Shown here piece after piece: positions 19,969-28,111 of a stretch of DNA of 64,000 nt. Below the pieces are notes generated by a model. That model saw only the letters and a list, made by a program, of their open reading frames with translations. It did not search any database and was not told where the DNA came from. Source of the stretch: Desulfosediminicola ganghwensis. Its GTDB lineage: Bacteria; Desulfobacterota; Desulfobulbia; Desulfobulbales; Desulfocapsaceae. The DNA is taken from NCBI RefSeq assembly GCF_005116675.2, contig NZ_CP050699.1, forward strand, positions 4,178,001-4,242,000. The letters are read 5' to 3'. Position 1 is the first letter of the stretch; each line of letters begins with the position of its first letter. The position numbers and the translations under genes are program-made.

Positions 19969-20499
19969 ATGACATCACTCTATGGAGAATCAGTGCTCTT
20001 CCTATTCAGCCCTGAGGGAGTCCTCTCTCTTATCATCTTCCTGTTTTTTAGCTGTCGCACTCGTCCATCTGCCAGTCACAACACATTGTGCATACTCGCT
20101 TTCTGCTGGCTTACAGGCAGTGCTATCGCGCTTTTTTCTCCTGTCGAACTGCTCCCTCCCCTTGACATCCTGTACCTGTTGCCTGCAATCTCCCTGCTTG
20201 TTATCGGTGCCCTGCTTGCCTTTGATGTGCAACTCTCTGTTCTGTCCATTACGTTTTTTGCTTTCAACTTCGGCTTCTTGCACGGATTTTCCCATGGCCT
20301 AATACTCGGCAATAACTTCACCCAACTGAGAGTCTTTGAGCTATTAGCCGTCCCCACCGCTATCTATGGTGCCGGTGCGCTTATAAACCGACTTATGCGG
20401 CATGTCGCGTCCCCAATTTTTCAAATCACATTTCGAATTTTTGGTGGATGGACTGCAACTACAGGAATACTGATGGGTTGTATCGTTATGTATGGATAA
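19969..20499 (+). CDS. Small polytopic membrane protein, weakly HupE/UreJ-like
   Basis: About five to six membrane helices in 176 residues. The segment FNFGFLHGFSHGLILG (about residues 100-115) has the His-rich helix pattern of HupE/UreJ nickel/cobalt permeases, but the N-terminal half does not clearly match. No hydrogenase or urease gene is near. The protein could transport a metal or be an unrelated membrane protein. Confidence 0.5.
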   Translation: MTSLYGESVLFLFSPEGVLSLIIFLFFSCRTRPSASHNTLCILAFCWLTGSAIALFSPVELLPPLDILYLLPAISLLVIGALLAFDVQLSVLSITFFAFNFGFLHGFSHGLILGNNFTQLRVFELLAVPTAIYGAGALINRLMRHVASPIFQITFRIFGGWTATTGILMGCIVMYG

Positions 20500-20816
20500 T
20501 GATTACAACGGCACCTGCCGATCATTGAAAAGATCTCGCAATACGATGTCAGCACCTGAATCATTGGACCTCACGCATTCATTACCTGGCAGCTTTTGAT
20601 CAGGATTTTGAATATTGGCAGGTTAAATAAAAAAACTATCAGGCCTAATTACCCAGGGGACTTCATTTCACACGACTAATCACAAGACACCTAACTTGCA
20701 CAGAGCTGTAATGTCTTTATTTCACTAGCTTTTAAAAGCATACAGAGTAATAACGACATAGTTGTAAGAAAATGTACAATTGCTTTTTATTACATATGTT
20801 TATCCAGGAGTTCGTG
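20500..20816. other. Intergenic, nothing recognised
   Basis: About 317 bases, AT-rich from 20610 on, with no supported gene. The end next to 20817 has a good ribosome-binding site (CAGGAG) for the lipoprotein gene. Confidence 0.45.
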
Positions 20817-21236
20817 ATGAAGAAATATATACTGCTATTAGGGTTGATTCTGTTTGGGAGTGGTTGCGTAAACCAGGCCAGAACGATGAAGGTGGAAATT
20901 GACAGTTCTCCGGTAGCCAACAGCACGGCAACAGTCATCCTTTACCACCAATCCAATTACCAGGAAGGATTTCTTAACGAATACCCGATAACGGTTGATG
21001 GCTCCCTGGAAGGAACAGTAATCGCGGAACAACCGCTAAAACTAAGTCTTAACGAAGGCATCCACACCCTGCTCACCAACAGCTTTGGCCTGAAATCTAA
21101 AGGGGTGACACAACGATTTAAAGCCGGGAAAGTCTATTTCTTTTCTGTTCAAAAGAAATACAGTACTTTTTACGACACCCTGGTAATCGCACCAAGTGAG
21201 GAAGTACAGTATTACGAAATTATCTCTCACCGGTAA
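20817..21236 (+). CDS. Putative lipoprotein, unknown function
   Basis: A signal peptide with a lipobox (LILFGSGC, acylated Cys near residue 19) starts this 139-residue protein. The mature part has alternating beta-type segments and no recognised motif. The start at 20817 has CAGGAG upstream; the in-frame codons before it (to 20772) would destroy the signal peptide. It lies between a membrane protein and a lipoprotein-type FAH-fold gene. Confidence 0.7.
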   Translation: MKKYILLLGLILFGSGCVNQARTMKVEIDSSPVANSTATVILYHQSNYQEGFLNEYPITVDGSLEGTVIAEQPLKLSLNEGIHTLLTNSFGLKSKGVTQRFKAGKVYFFSVQKKYSTFYDTLVIAPSEEVQYYEIISHR

Positions 21237-21483
21237 AGTTCACTTTCGCATGGTCTGCGACAAAGGCTCCGCAGCCTTGATCTAACCGGATCGTATACTC
21301 TTCGAGGCGATCTACAGGTTTTCATTGCTTACAATTAAAATTCCTCATAAGCTGAGATCCACTCCTGATGATCTGTTACAGCCATTTGACAGCCCAGTCA
21401 AGCTCGTATACCCTGTTACCATACCCCTGTAATATCAGACTCTCCAGCCGACCAGGCAACATACCCGATGCCCAGGAGACATC

Positions 21484-22551
21484 ATGACAGAAGCCCAATC
21501 CTGCCCTAACGATAAAACTCAGTATCAGCCCTGCCCGCCTGTACTGTTTTTCTGGTTTGCTCTGATAGCAATATCACTGACTACTCTACTGAGTGGCTGC
21601 AACACCCCTAAACCCTTTAACGGAGAACCAGTACAACTTGATGTATCAGATGGTCAGTGGCAAACACTGCAGCCTGAAAACATCACGGCAATATACGGTA
21701 TTGGACTCAGTTATGCTGAACATATCGTAGAAACAGGAAGAACCTGGGACCCCGACACCCCTGCACCGGTTTTTAAAAAATCATTGAATTCCCTGAATAC
21801 AGGCCAGACTATCGTATATCCCGATCGGGCATCATTTCTGACCATGGCAGAAACTGTCGAACCCGGCCTGGCACGTGTGCTTGAGGAGCGTTTCCCGTAT
21901 ATAAACCCACTTCTTGACTACGAAGTTGAGTTGGGTATGGTCTTGCTTGAGCCCTTCGACCGCAGCCGTATAAACGATTCGAATTATCTGCCAAGGCTCG
22001 GATTTGTCCTGGCTGCTGATATCACCGCACGCTCTTTTATGGTACTCGGTGAAGATAAACCGAACCAGAGTGAGTATTGGGGAGCCGCCAAGAGTTTCCC
22101 TGGATTTTCGGCTGTCGGTAGCAAGATGTGGATACCAAGTGCGTTTTCCAACGAAACAGTAGTAAATGTGTCACTTGAGACCTGGGTGAACGGGAAACAA
22201 CGACAGAATGGCAATACTTCAGACCGGGTCTACTCCGCCAAAGAGATGATTGAGTTTATTGCGGCCCAATACCCTGGTGATCCTTTACACGCCGGTACAG
22301 TTATAATGACAGGCACCCCTCCCGGTGTTGCCTTCAGGGTGCCGGGCTGGAAGCGTGCTCTCGCCAAAATGTTGGGTCTTAACAGGTTCACTCTGCTGGG
22401 AATGGTAATTGAAGCAAATGATAATAATCCCGACTTTCTCATGCCGGGAGACATTATAGGTTTCAACGTCGGTCAATACGACTCGTTGAATTACAAGGTC
22501 GTGGGCCAATCCGCCGCTGAGGAAATCACTGGATCAACTGGCAGCAACTGA
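21484..22551 (+). CDS. Fumarylacetoacetate hydrolase-fold enzyme with lipoprotein signal
   Basis: The C-terminal two thirds match the FAH fold: LLDYEVELGMVL with the metal-binding Glu pair near residue 140, AADITARSF, KSFPGFSAVG, and MTGTPPGV near 280. FAH-family members hydrolyse or decarboxylate beta-keto and hydroxyl acids with Mg2+ or Ca2+. Before this domain is a charged N-terminus, one hydrophobic segment and a lipobox-like LLSGC (Cys near residue 39). The enzyme would thus sit outside the cytoplasm, anchored by lipid, which is unusual for a family that is normally cytosolic. The substrate is unknown. Confidence 0.8.
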   Translation: MTEAQSCPNDKTQYQPCPPVLFFWFALIAISLTTLLSGCNTPKPFNGEPVQLDVSDGQWQTLQPENITAIYGIGLSYAEHIVETGRTWDPDTPAPVFKKSLNSLNTGQTIVYPDRASFLTMAETVEPGLARVLEERFPYINPLLDYEVELGMVLLEPFDRSRINDSNYLPRLGFVLAADITARSFMVLGEDKPNQSEYWGAAKSFPGFSAVGSKMWIPSAFSNETVVNVSLETWVNGKQRQNGNTSDRVYSAKEMIEFIAAQYPGDPLHAGTVIMTGTPPGVAFRVPGWKRALAKMLGLNRFTLLGMVIEANDNNPDFLMPGDIIGFNVGQYDSLNYKVVGQSAAEEITGSTGSN

Positions 22552-22608
22552 ACATTTACAGCACAAACCACTTTCCCGGCCCTTGCCGGTTTCGCGTCAC
22601 CAAAGAGG

Positions 22609-22757
22609 CATTTAGAAAAAATTAAGCGGAGGCATATACCCAATATTGCGAGCCTTAATTTTATCTAAATGACGAAGAGTTGGTTACAAAGGGCTTAGTC
22701 CGACAATGGCTTCCCCCCAAACTCTTCGGAATTTCCAAAAAACAATGCTCGCAATAT
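22609..22757. repeat. Cluster of overlapping inverted repeats
   Basis: Three long inverted repeats interlock. CATTTAGAAAAAATTAAG (22609-22626) pairs with 22654-22671 with one mismatch. ATATTGCGAGC (22643-22653), inside that loop, pairs perfectly with 22747-22757. CGAAGAGTT at 22673 pairs with AACTCTTCG near 22719. The first and second cannot nest fully. It lies between two convergent genes and has no gene in it. Confidence 0.7.
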
Positions 22758-22829
22758 CTAACATATGGTTGTGCTTATTTTTTGAAAATGTCTCGATTTT
22801 GACCAAAATCCCTATTATCGGACAATCTC

Positions 22830-23987
22830 CTAGAACGCCTCATTAATACTCAGATAAAATCCAGCGTCATCACGCCCGATACCGAGATCCGCCCTGAGAT
22901 TCATACGCTCCTGCAGCTCGAATCGGTACCCCACACCACCATTCGGCAGATCATTTCCATTAAAATCATCGTAGTCTTCACCAATGAATCCCATGCCGAC
23001 CCAGGCCACCATGCCATGTCTACCTAGCTCACCAACAGAATTTTGAAACTGATGCCGATACTCCAGCAGACCATACATCATAGTCTTATCCCGGAAGCGC
23101 CCCCAGGTGTACCCCCGTAAATCGAAAGGACTACCTACCTGGGACATCTCTCCCCATGGTACCTCACCGGTGGTATAACGAGTGCTGATATTCCAGGCCA
23201 GGGTTGTTCCCTCACGCCAGAGCGGCAGGTATTGCCGGTATTCCGCCTCAATCACATCATAGTCGTTATCCGAACCCAGTGCCTCCAGGTAATGGGTGGT
23301 CATAAAATTCAAATAGATTCCCCGCCAGGCATTCACCGTTACATCGCGCGTATCATAAGAGAGAACGATACCGGCTCCGACATTGGTGTTATCATCGCCG
23401 AACTCTTGAAAAGTAGGATCATCTATCATCCCCGGAGCCTCATCGTCTGATGAGGTATGGTTCAGATCAAAAACAGCTCCCAGGAACAGGTCACCGACTG
23501 TGCGGAAGGTTGCCACCGGTGTCAACTGGTACCATGTTCTGTCGTATTCGGTTGTCAGAGGGCCGTCATCCACATCAAGACCGTTATCATAGCCGACTCC
23601 CCAGTAGTTATCAGGCATATCCTTGAACCAGAATTCGACGTTTACCCGCAGGTTGTCATCGAGCCAGAAAGAGTCGAGAAATGAACTGATAGTCATAGAA
23701 CTGTTGGTACTGTAAATAAAAAAGGTAGAAAGTGATGACCGAGGCATATTGGGGTTATCCGGCTCCGTGGAAAATGTCAGTAAGCCACCAAGGGCTACTC
23801 CAAATTCCATTTCCGGGGTATACATTGGGCCAACTATAGGGGAAAGCACAAAATTGCCTGTCTCTCCTAGCGGGTAACGCAGAAAGTCACCTTCCTCCTT
23901 CTCCTCCCCGCCAAGGGCAACCCCCGTCAAACCAACAGTCAGCCACAGCGCCGCCGCTGCTACCGACCCGTTCCTGAAACTGGTCAT
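22830..23987 (-). CDS. Outer membrane beta-barrel, Omp85/BamA-type C-terminal barrel
   Basis: An N-terminal signal peptide ends in VALGG, followed by a chain of amphipathic strands to a C-terminal Phe (INEAF), the usual outer membrane insertion signal. DLRGYTWGRFRDK near residue 285 resembles the (V/I)RG(Y/F) motif of Omp85 barrels, and strands before it match the surface-antigen type. POTRA domains are absent, so this looks like a barrel-only member, as in patatin-linked or stand-alone proteins. Its cargo or role is unknown. Confidence 0.75.
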   Translation of the reverse strand: MTSFRNGSVAAAALWLTVGLTGVALGGEEKEEGDFLRYPLGETGNFVLSPIVGPMYTPEMEFGVALGGLLTFSTEPDNPNMPRSSLSTFFIYSTNSSMTISSFLDSFWLDDNLRVNVEFWFKDMPDNYWGVGYDNGLDVDDGPLTTEYDRTWYQLTPVATFRTVGDLFLGAVFDLNHTSSDDEAPGMIDDPTFQEFGDDNTNVGAGIVLSYDTRDVTVNAWRGIYLNFMTTHYLEALGSDNDYDVIEAEYRQYLPLWREGTTLAWNISTRYTTGEVPWGEMSQVGSPFDLRGYTWGRFRDKTMMYGLLEYRHQFQNSVGELGRHGMVAWVGMGFIGEDYDDFNGNDLPNGGVGYRFELQERMNLRADLGIGRDDAGFYLSINEAF

Positions 23988-24046
23988 AACTACCTCTCAA
24001 GTCGTTCAGTTAAATCCACTTTTATCTCTTACGCCCTGTCCTTGTA

Positions 24047-24724
24047 CTATTTTGCTACAGCTTTTACCGCTGCCCTGAGTTTATCGGCATGTCCGTTGAC
24101 AGCATCCCTGCGAATCAGGATATCGGTAGGACTCACTTTTCTGCCGTAATATGCACCATTCAAACCATCTCTGGTTTTAACCACTGCACCATCCAAAGAG
24201 ACCCCCGCAAATACCCCCTTGGCCCTGGCATACGATATGATGTCTGCAGTCTTGGCCTTGGCTCCAACCCCAACCGGGCCCGCAGCCAAAGTGACATCAG
24301 CGCCAAGTTTAAAAGAACTGGTGAGCATGCTCTCCATACCCCTCTCCGTCATGACCATCAGGATGATCTCTGACGACTCCGCCCCAGCCTGCAAACCAAT
24401 CGAAAGACTCCCCAGGGTATAGAATGCGGGATAACTCCATTGTCCTGTTTTTATATCCCGGGCCAGTAACACTCCGGAGCCGCCTGCACCACCCACCAGA
24501 AAGGCACCTTTCAGATTTTGTGGGATTATCAGAACTGCCTGCGCCCTGTATACATTTTTTCTAAACCAGTCCAAATCCGGATCAGCTGTAAAACTGGAGA
24601 CAACAGTTGTAGATTTTTCCACCAAGGCTTCTGCTTCAGCCTGTTCCTTTGGCTTCGCCTGGCACCAAACTGACACAAAACAATAAATTGTAATGACTGA
24701 CAATATTATGAAAAACTTTTTCAC
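24047..24724 (-). CDS. SYLF (Ysc84-like) lipid-binding domain protein, exported
   Basis: A signal peptide (residues 1-24, ending near VWCQA) precedes a SYLF domain with GGAGGSGVLLARD near residue 80, SYPAFYTLGSLSIGLQAG, and the family end GVFAGVSLDGAVV near 180. SYLF proteins bind phosphoinositide-like or other lipids; bacterial members are exported and of unsettled function. It lies close to the Omp85-like gene on the same strand, so both probably serve the envelope. Confidence 0.88.
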   Translation of the reverse strand: MKKFFIILSVITIYCFVSVWCQAKPKEQAEAEALVEKSTTVVSSFTADPDLDWFRKNVYRAQAVLIIPQNLKGAFLVGGAGGSGVLLARDIKTGQWSYPAFYTLGSLSIGLQAGAESSEIILMVMTERGMESMLTSSFKLGADVTLAAGPVGVGAKAKTADIISYARAKGVFAGVSLDGAVVKTRDGLNGAYYGRKVSPTDILIRRDAVNGHADKLRAAVKAVAK

Positions 24725-25201
24725 TGTGCACCTCCCTGAAAAATTGTTTCATAAACCAGCTCATTTTGGCACGTCCCAGGCTGCGCGATCAATCTTGCCT
24801 GAGCCATATGCCAAATTCATCACAAGAGCTGACAACCTATCCTCAATTTAAAAAATCTCAAAACACACCTCATTCATGATAGGTCAGCATTACATTTCAT
24901 GCAAATAACTGTCTCCACTGGTGATGTATCTCCGTCCTCTTTCGCTTTGCAACCATTTGATGGTACTTCGGCCATAAGCACCAGTCGCCGGTTCATGCGG
25001 TTGGCAATCAAGGGCAACCCAACCACAATTATCAGGCCATGCAGGAACTGTAAAGGCGCACCTTTTTTCAATTATTTCTTGCCCTAAACTTAACCGTTGC
25101 GATACCCTTTCCCTAGCGCAAAAATACAAGGTTCGGGATTTTTTCTGTCACCAATTCCAATATACTTTCGTAATATTTATAAACAGGTAGAGGAGTTATT
25201 C
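24725..25201. other. Intergenic between divergent SYLF and phosphatase genes
   Basis: About 480 bases without a supported gene. It must hold the promoters of both flanking genes. A small minus-strand frame ending at 24874 begins with TTG without a ribosome-binding site and is not called. Confidence 0.45.
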
Positions 25202-25231
25202 ATGGTGTTAGAGTTTACGGGTAGGCATTGA
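25202..25231 (+). promoter_or_regulatory. Nine-codon leader reading frame coupled to the phosphatase start
   Basis: ATG at 25202 is preceded by AGGAG at 6 nt spacing and encodes MVLEFTGRH, ending with TGA at 25229-25231. That stop overlaps the TTG start of the phosphatase (25228-25230) in a TTGA arrangement. Termination-reinitiation could set the phosphatase level. The other reading is that a frameshift separates the true start of the phosphatase from its body. Confidence 0.5.
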
Positions 25232-26166
25232 AACAATATATCGCATATGCGGATAAGCAGATAGAGGGTGCTCGTTTGCGGCAGGAAGATAGCCTGTTGG
25301 TGGTTGAGCACGTCAAACTTGCCGCTGAGCAACCAGGGACACTACTGTTAATCTGTGATGGAATGGGTGGTCACACCTCTGGAGGATTGGCCAGTAAACT
25401 GGTCACCTCGACCATAGCGCGAACGTTCCACCAAACCTATGGCACCATCCCACAGAGACTTAAGAGTGCAGCAGAATCGGCAAACGCTGCTATTGCCTCA
25501 CGTATTGTCGATGATCCCCGCCTCAATGGCATGGGAACCACACTTGTAGCCGCCTTTATCTCCGATTGGAATATCTACTGGTACAGTGTTGGTGACTCCC
25601 CTTTATGGTTGATTCGCAACAACCGGTTACGACGCCTCAACGAAGACCACTCCATGGCGGCAATGTTGGACAAACAGCACAACAGAGATGAATTATCTAC
25701 TGATACAGAATACTTTCATGGACGACATTTTCTCATGTCCGCCATCAACGGTAAAGTACCGGACATTGTAGATTGTCCGAGTCTCCCATTCACGTTGCAG
25801 GAGGGTGATCAGTTACTGCTTGCCACCGACGGCATTGAGACACTGAGTCTCTCACGTTTAAACGAAATACTCACCAAGACCTCTCAGCTACCAGTAGCCG
25901 GAAGCCTGGATGCTATTTTCGAGGAAATCAAACTTCAGAATCATCCACAACAGGATAATGCAAGCGCAATTCTGGTTCGCATTGGCTCAGGTGCCGACAT
26001 TGAAAAGCCCCAACTATCCAGACATAGCACTTTGTTACCCGGCAGACTCAAGACCATCCGCAGGACAATCATGCATGGAGTAAAATCGAAGAAAATCATG
26101 CGTATTTTTATGATCATAGCTATGATCATAATTGCGGCACTGATAATAATTCGCCTGATAACCTAG
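25228..26166 (+). CDS. PP2C-family serine/threonine phosphatase, membrane-anchored
   Basis: Motifs are REED-like RLRQEDS near residue 17, LLICDGMGGHTSGG near residue 45 with metal-binding Asp and Gly, GMGTTLVAAF, VGDSPLWL, ATDGIETL and DNASAILVRI with the final Asp. It dephosphorylates Ser/Thr-phosphorylated proteins with Mn2+/Mg2+. A C-terminal membrane helix (about residues 290-311) anchors it with the phosphatase on the cytosolic side. TTG is the only available start after the in-frame TAG at 25222. GH3 and kinase genes follow on the same strand, so it may reverse that kinase. Confidence 0.85.
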   Translation: MKQYIAYADKQIEGARLRQEDSLLVVEHVKLAAEQPGTLLLICDGMGGHTSGGLASKLVTSTIARTFHQTYGTIPQRLKSAAESANAAIASRIVDDPRLNGMGTTLVAAFISDWNIYWYSVGDSPLWLIRNNRLRRLNEDHSMAAMLDKQHNRDELSTDTEYFHGRHFLMSAINGKVPDIVDCPSLPFTLQEGDQLLLATDGIETLSLSRLNEILTKTSQLPVAGSLDAIFEEIKLQNHPQQDNASAILVRIGSGADIEKPQLSRHSTLLPGRLKTIRRTIMHGVKSKKIMRIFMIIAMIIIAALIIIRLIT

Positions 26167-26302
26167 CCTGCGAAGCAGTATCATATCATGTTTCAGATGT
26201 TGTTATTGAGTACCGGAAGTCTCATCTCCGGCAAGGCACTCATGAAGAGAGAAACGCTACGTGACCGACGAAGCTGTACAGTCAGGAAGTTGTAACAAGA
26301 AG

Positions 26303-26320
26303 TTCTCAAATATATGAGAA
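26303..26320. promoter_or_regulatory. Palindrome ahead of the GH3-like gene
   Basis: TTCTCA and TGAGAA flank a 6-nt AT-only centre 67 nt before the GH3-like start. It has the look of an operator for a dimeric regulator, but no partner is identified. Confidence 0.25.
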
Positions 26321-26387
26321 ATGTGACATAAAACACATTAACCAACGCAAAAACCACCTCATGATTTTAAGCAGGAGGATTTAATAT

Positions 26388-28091
26388 ATGTCTATCGCAA
26401 GTTTTTTAATCGGATTAACAATCAAAAGATCTGCACAAAGGTTTGAGCAGGCAACCGCTCAACCGATGGTTATGCAGGAGAACAAACTGTTCTCCATACT
26501 CACCAGAAATGCGAACACGGAGTATGGGAAAAGATACGGTTTCTCCTCTATCAAAACCATAGAAGAGTATCAAAAACAGGTTCCGGTAATGACATATGAG
26601 GATATCAAACATGATATGCAGAGAATCATAGTCGGAACCAAGAACATACTAACCGCTGAAGATCCGGTGATGTTTGCCCAAACCAGCGGTACAACGGGCG
26701 ATCCCAAATATATTCCCGTTACCCCTTCCTGCCAGGGCCAGGAAACCAGCGACCAGATGCGCGCCTGGACCTACCATTGCAAAAAGGATCACCCGGACAT
26801 ATTGGAGAAAAAAGTGCTCTCACTGGTCTCTCCCGCCGTGGAAGGTCACACACCTTCCGGGATGCCATACGGCTCCACCTCCGGGTTGATCTATAAAAAT
26901 ATGCCTGCACTTATTCGCTCCACCTACTCAATACCTTACGATGTTTTTGAGATCGAAGATTACGGAGCAAAGTATTTCTCCATTATGCGGATCTCCCTGG
27001 AGCATGATATCCGCTTTTTGGTCACCGCCAACCCATCATCGGTGATCAAGATGTGTGAAAAGGCCAACAGTCACAGTGAAGAGATTATTCGTGACATCCA
27101 TGACGGTACCCTCTCTGCATCCTTTCCCATTGGAGCCGCTCTTTTTGAGTCGATATCCAAACGACTCAAGCCCAACCCGAATCGCGCCAAGGAATTGGCT
27201 ACACTCCGTGATCTTCGCAACGGGGAACTACGCCCTGCTGATTACTGGCCGCAGCTCAGCCTGATAGGCTGCTGGAAAGGCGGTTCTGTTGGTCATTATC
27301 TGAACCGCTTCCCCCACTGGTTCAACCCGGAAGGCGGAAAAGAGATTCCTGTACGCGATATCGGCTACCTCTCCAGTGAGGCCAGAGGCTCCATTCCGCT
27401 CAGCGATGAAGGCAGCGCAGGCGTCCTTACAGTGGCGACCAATTTTGTTGAATTTGTTGAAGTGGAAAACCTGGAAAGCAACCGCAATAATCCCCAGGCT
27501 TGGAATTTCCTTACTCTGAAAGACGTTGAAATCGATCGGGAATACTACATATTCTTCACCACCACCGCAGGCCTCTACCGCTATGACATTAACGATGTGA
27601 TCAAAGTGGTTGGCTATTACAATGAAACCCCCCAGATCATCTTCTTGAGAAAAGGTCGGGGGATGACCAATATCACGGGTGAGAAGGTCAGCGTCAACCA
27701 AATCATCAGCTCCTTCCAGAAGGCCAGTGAGGCGACCGGCATCAGTGTAGACCACTTTAAAGCCGAGGCAGACCACAAGAACAGCCGCTACATTTTCCGG
27801 GTTGAGTTCACCACCAGAGTTCAACCGGAGCTCGAACAACAGTTTATCCGTCAACTCGATAATCAGCTCAAATCAGTCAATATCGAATATAAAGCGAAAC
27901 GGGACTCGCAGCGCCTTGACACACCTCTTATGCATGTAATGCGTGAAGGTTGGTATGAACGGAACCGCAAGCGCATGGTTGAAGGCGGTATGCGTGCCTT
28001 TCAGGCCAAAACAGAACTACTCAGCCCCAACGTTCTGGCTACCCAGCAGATCAAGCCGGAACTGGAACGAATAGTGGAAATCGAGCAGTAG
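26388..28091 (+). CDS. GH3-family acyl-adenylating enzyme
   Basis: The sequence matches the GH3 (auxin-responsive) family: TSGTTGDPKYIPVT near residue 100 is the ATP phosphate loop, YGSTSGLIYKN follows, GLYRYDINDVIKVVGYY near 400 holds the adenylate Asp, and FLRKGRGMTNITGEKVS near 425 is the hinge to the C-terminal domain. Plant GH3 enzymes link amino acids to carboxylic acids through acyl adenylates; bacterial homologues are mostly uncharacterised. The length of 567 residues is normal. It is 221 nt after the phosphatase and 20 nt before the kinase. Confidence 0.88.
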   Translation: MSIASFLIGLTIKRSAQRFEQATAQPMVMQENKLFSILTRNANTEYGKRYGFSSIKTIEEYQKQVPVMTYEDIKHDMQRIIVGTKNILTAEDPVMFAQTSGTTGDPKYIPVTPSCQGQETSDQMRAWTYHCKKDHPDILEKKVLSLVSPAVEGHTPSGMPYGSTSGLIYKNMPALIRSTYSIPYDVFEIEDYGAKYFSIMRISLEHDIRFLVTANPSSVIKMCEKANSHSEEIIRDIHDGTLSASFPIGAALFESISKRLKPNPNRAKELATLRDLRNGELRPADYWPQLSLIGCWKGGSVGHYLNRFPHWFNPEGGKEIPVRDIGYLSSEARGSIPLSDEGSAGVLTVATNFVEFVEVENLESNRNNPQAWNFLTLKDVEIDREYYIFFTTTAGLYRYDINDVIKVVGYYNETPQIIFLRKGRGMTNITGEKVSVNQIISSFQKASEATGISVDHFKAEADHKNSRYIFRVEFTTRVQPELEQQFIRQLDNQLKSVNIEYKAKRDSQRLDTPLMHVMREGWYERNRKRMVEGGMRAFQAKTELLSPNVLATQQIKPELERIVEIEQ

Positions 28092-28111
28092 GCGTAGCAG
28101 GTATTATTCTG

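Noticed and set aside
24766-24781. A TGGCACG...GC sequence like a sigma-54 promoter
   Set aside because: The spacing of GG and GC is right but the -12 part is AGGC rather than TTGC, and the next plus-strand gene is more than 440 bases away.
24874-25071. A 65-codon minus-strand frame
   Set aside because: It starts with TTG without a ribosome-binding site and has no recognisable pattern.
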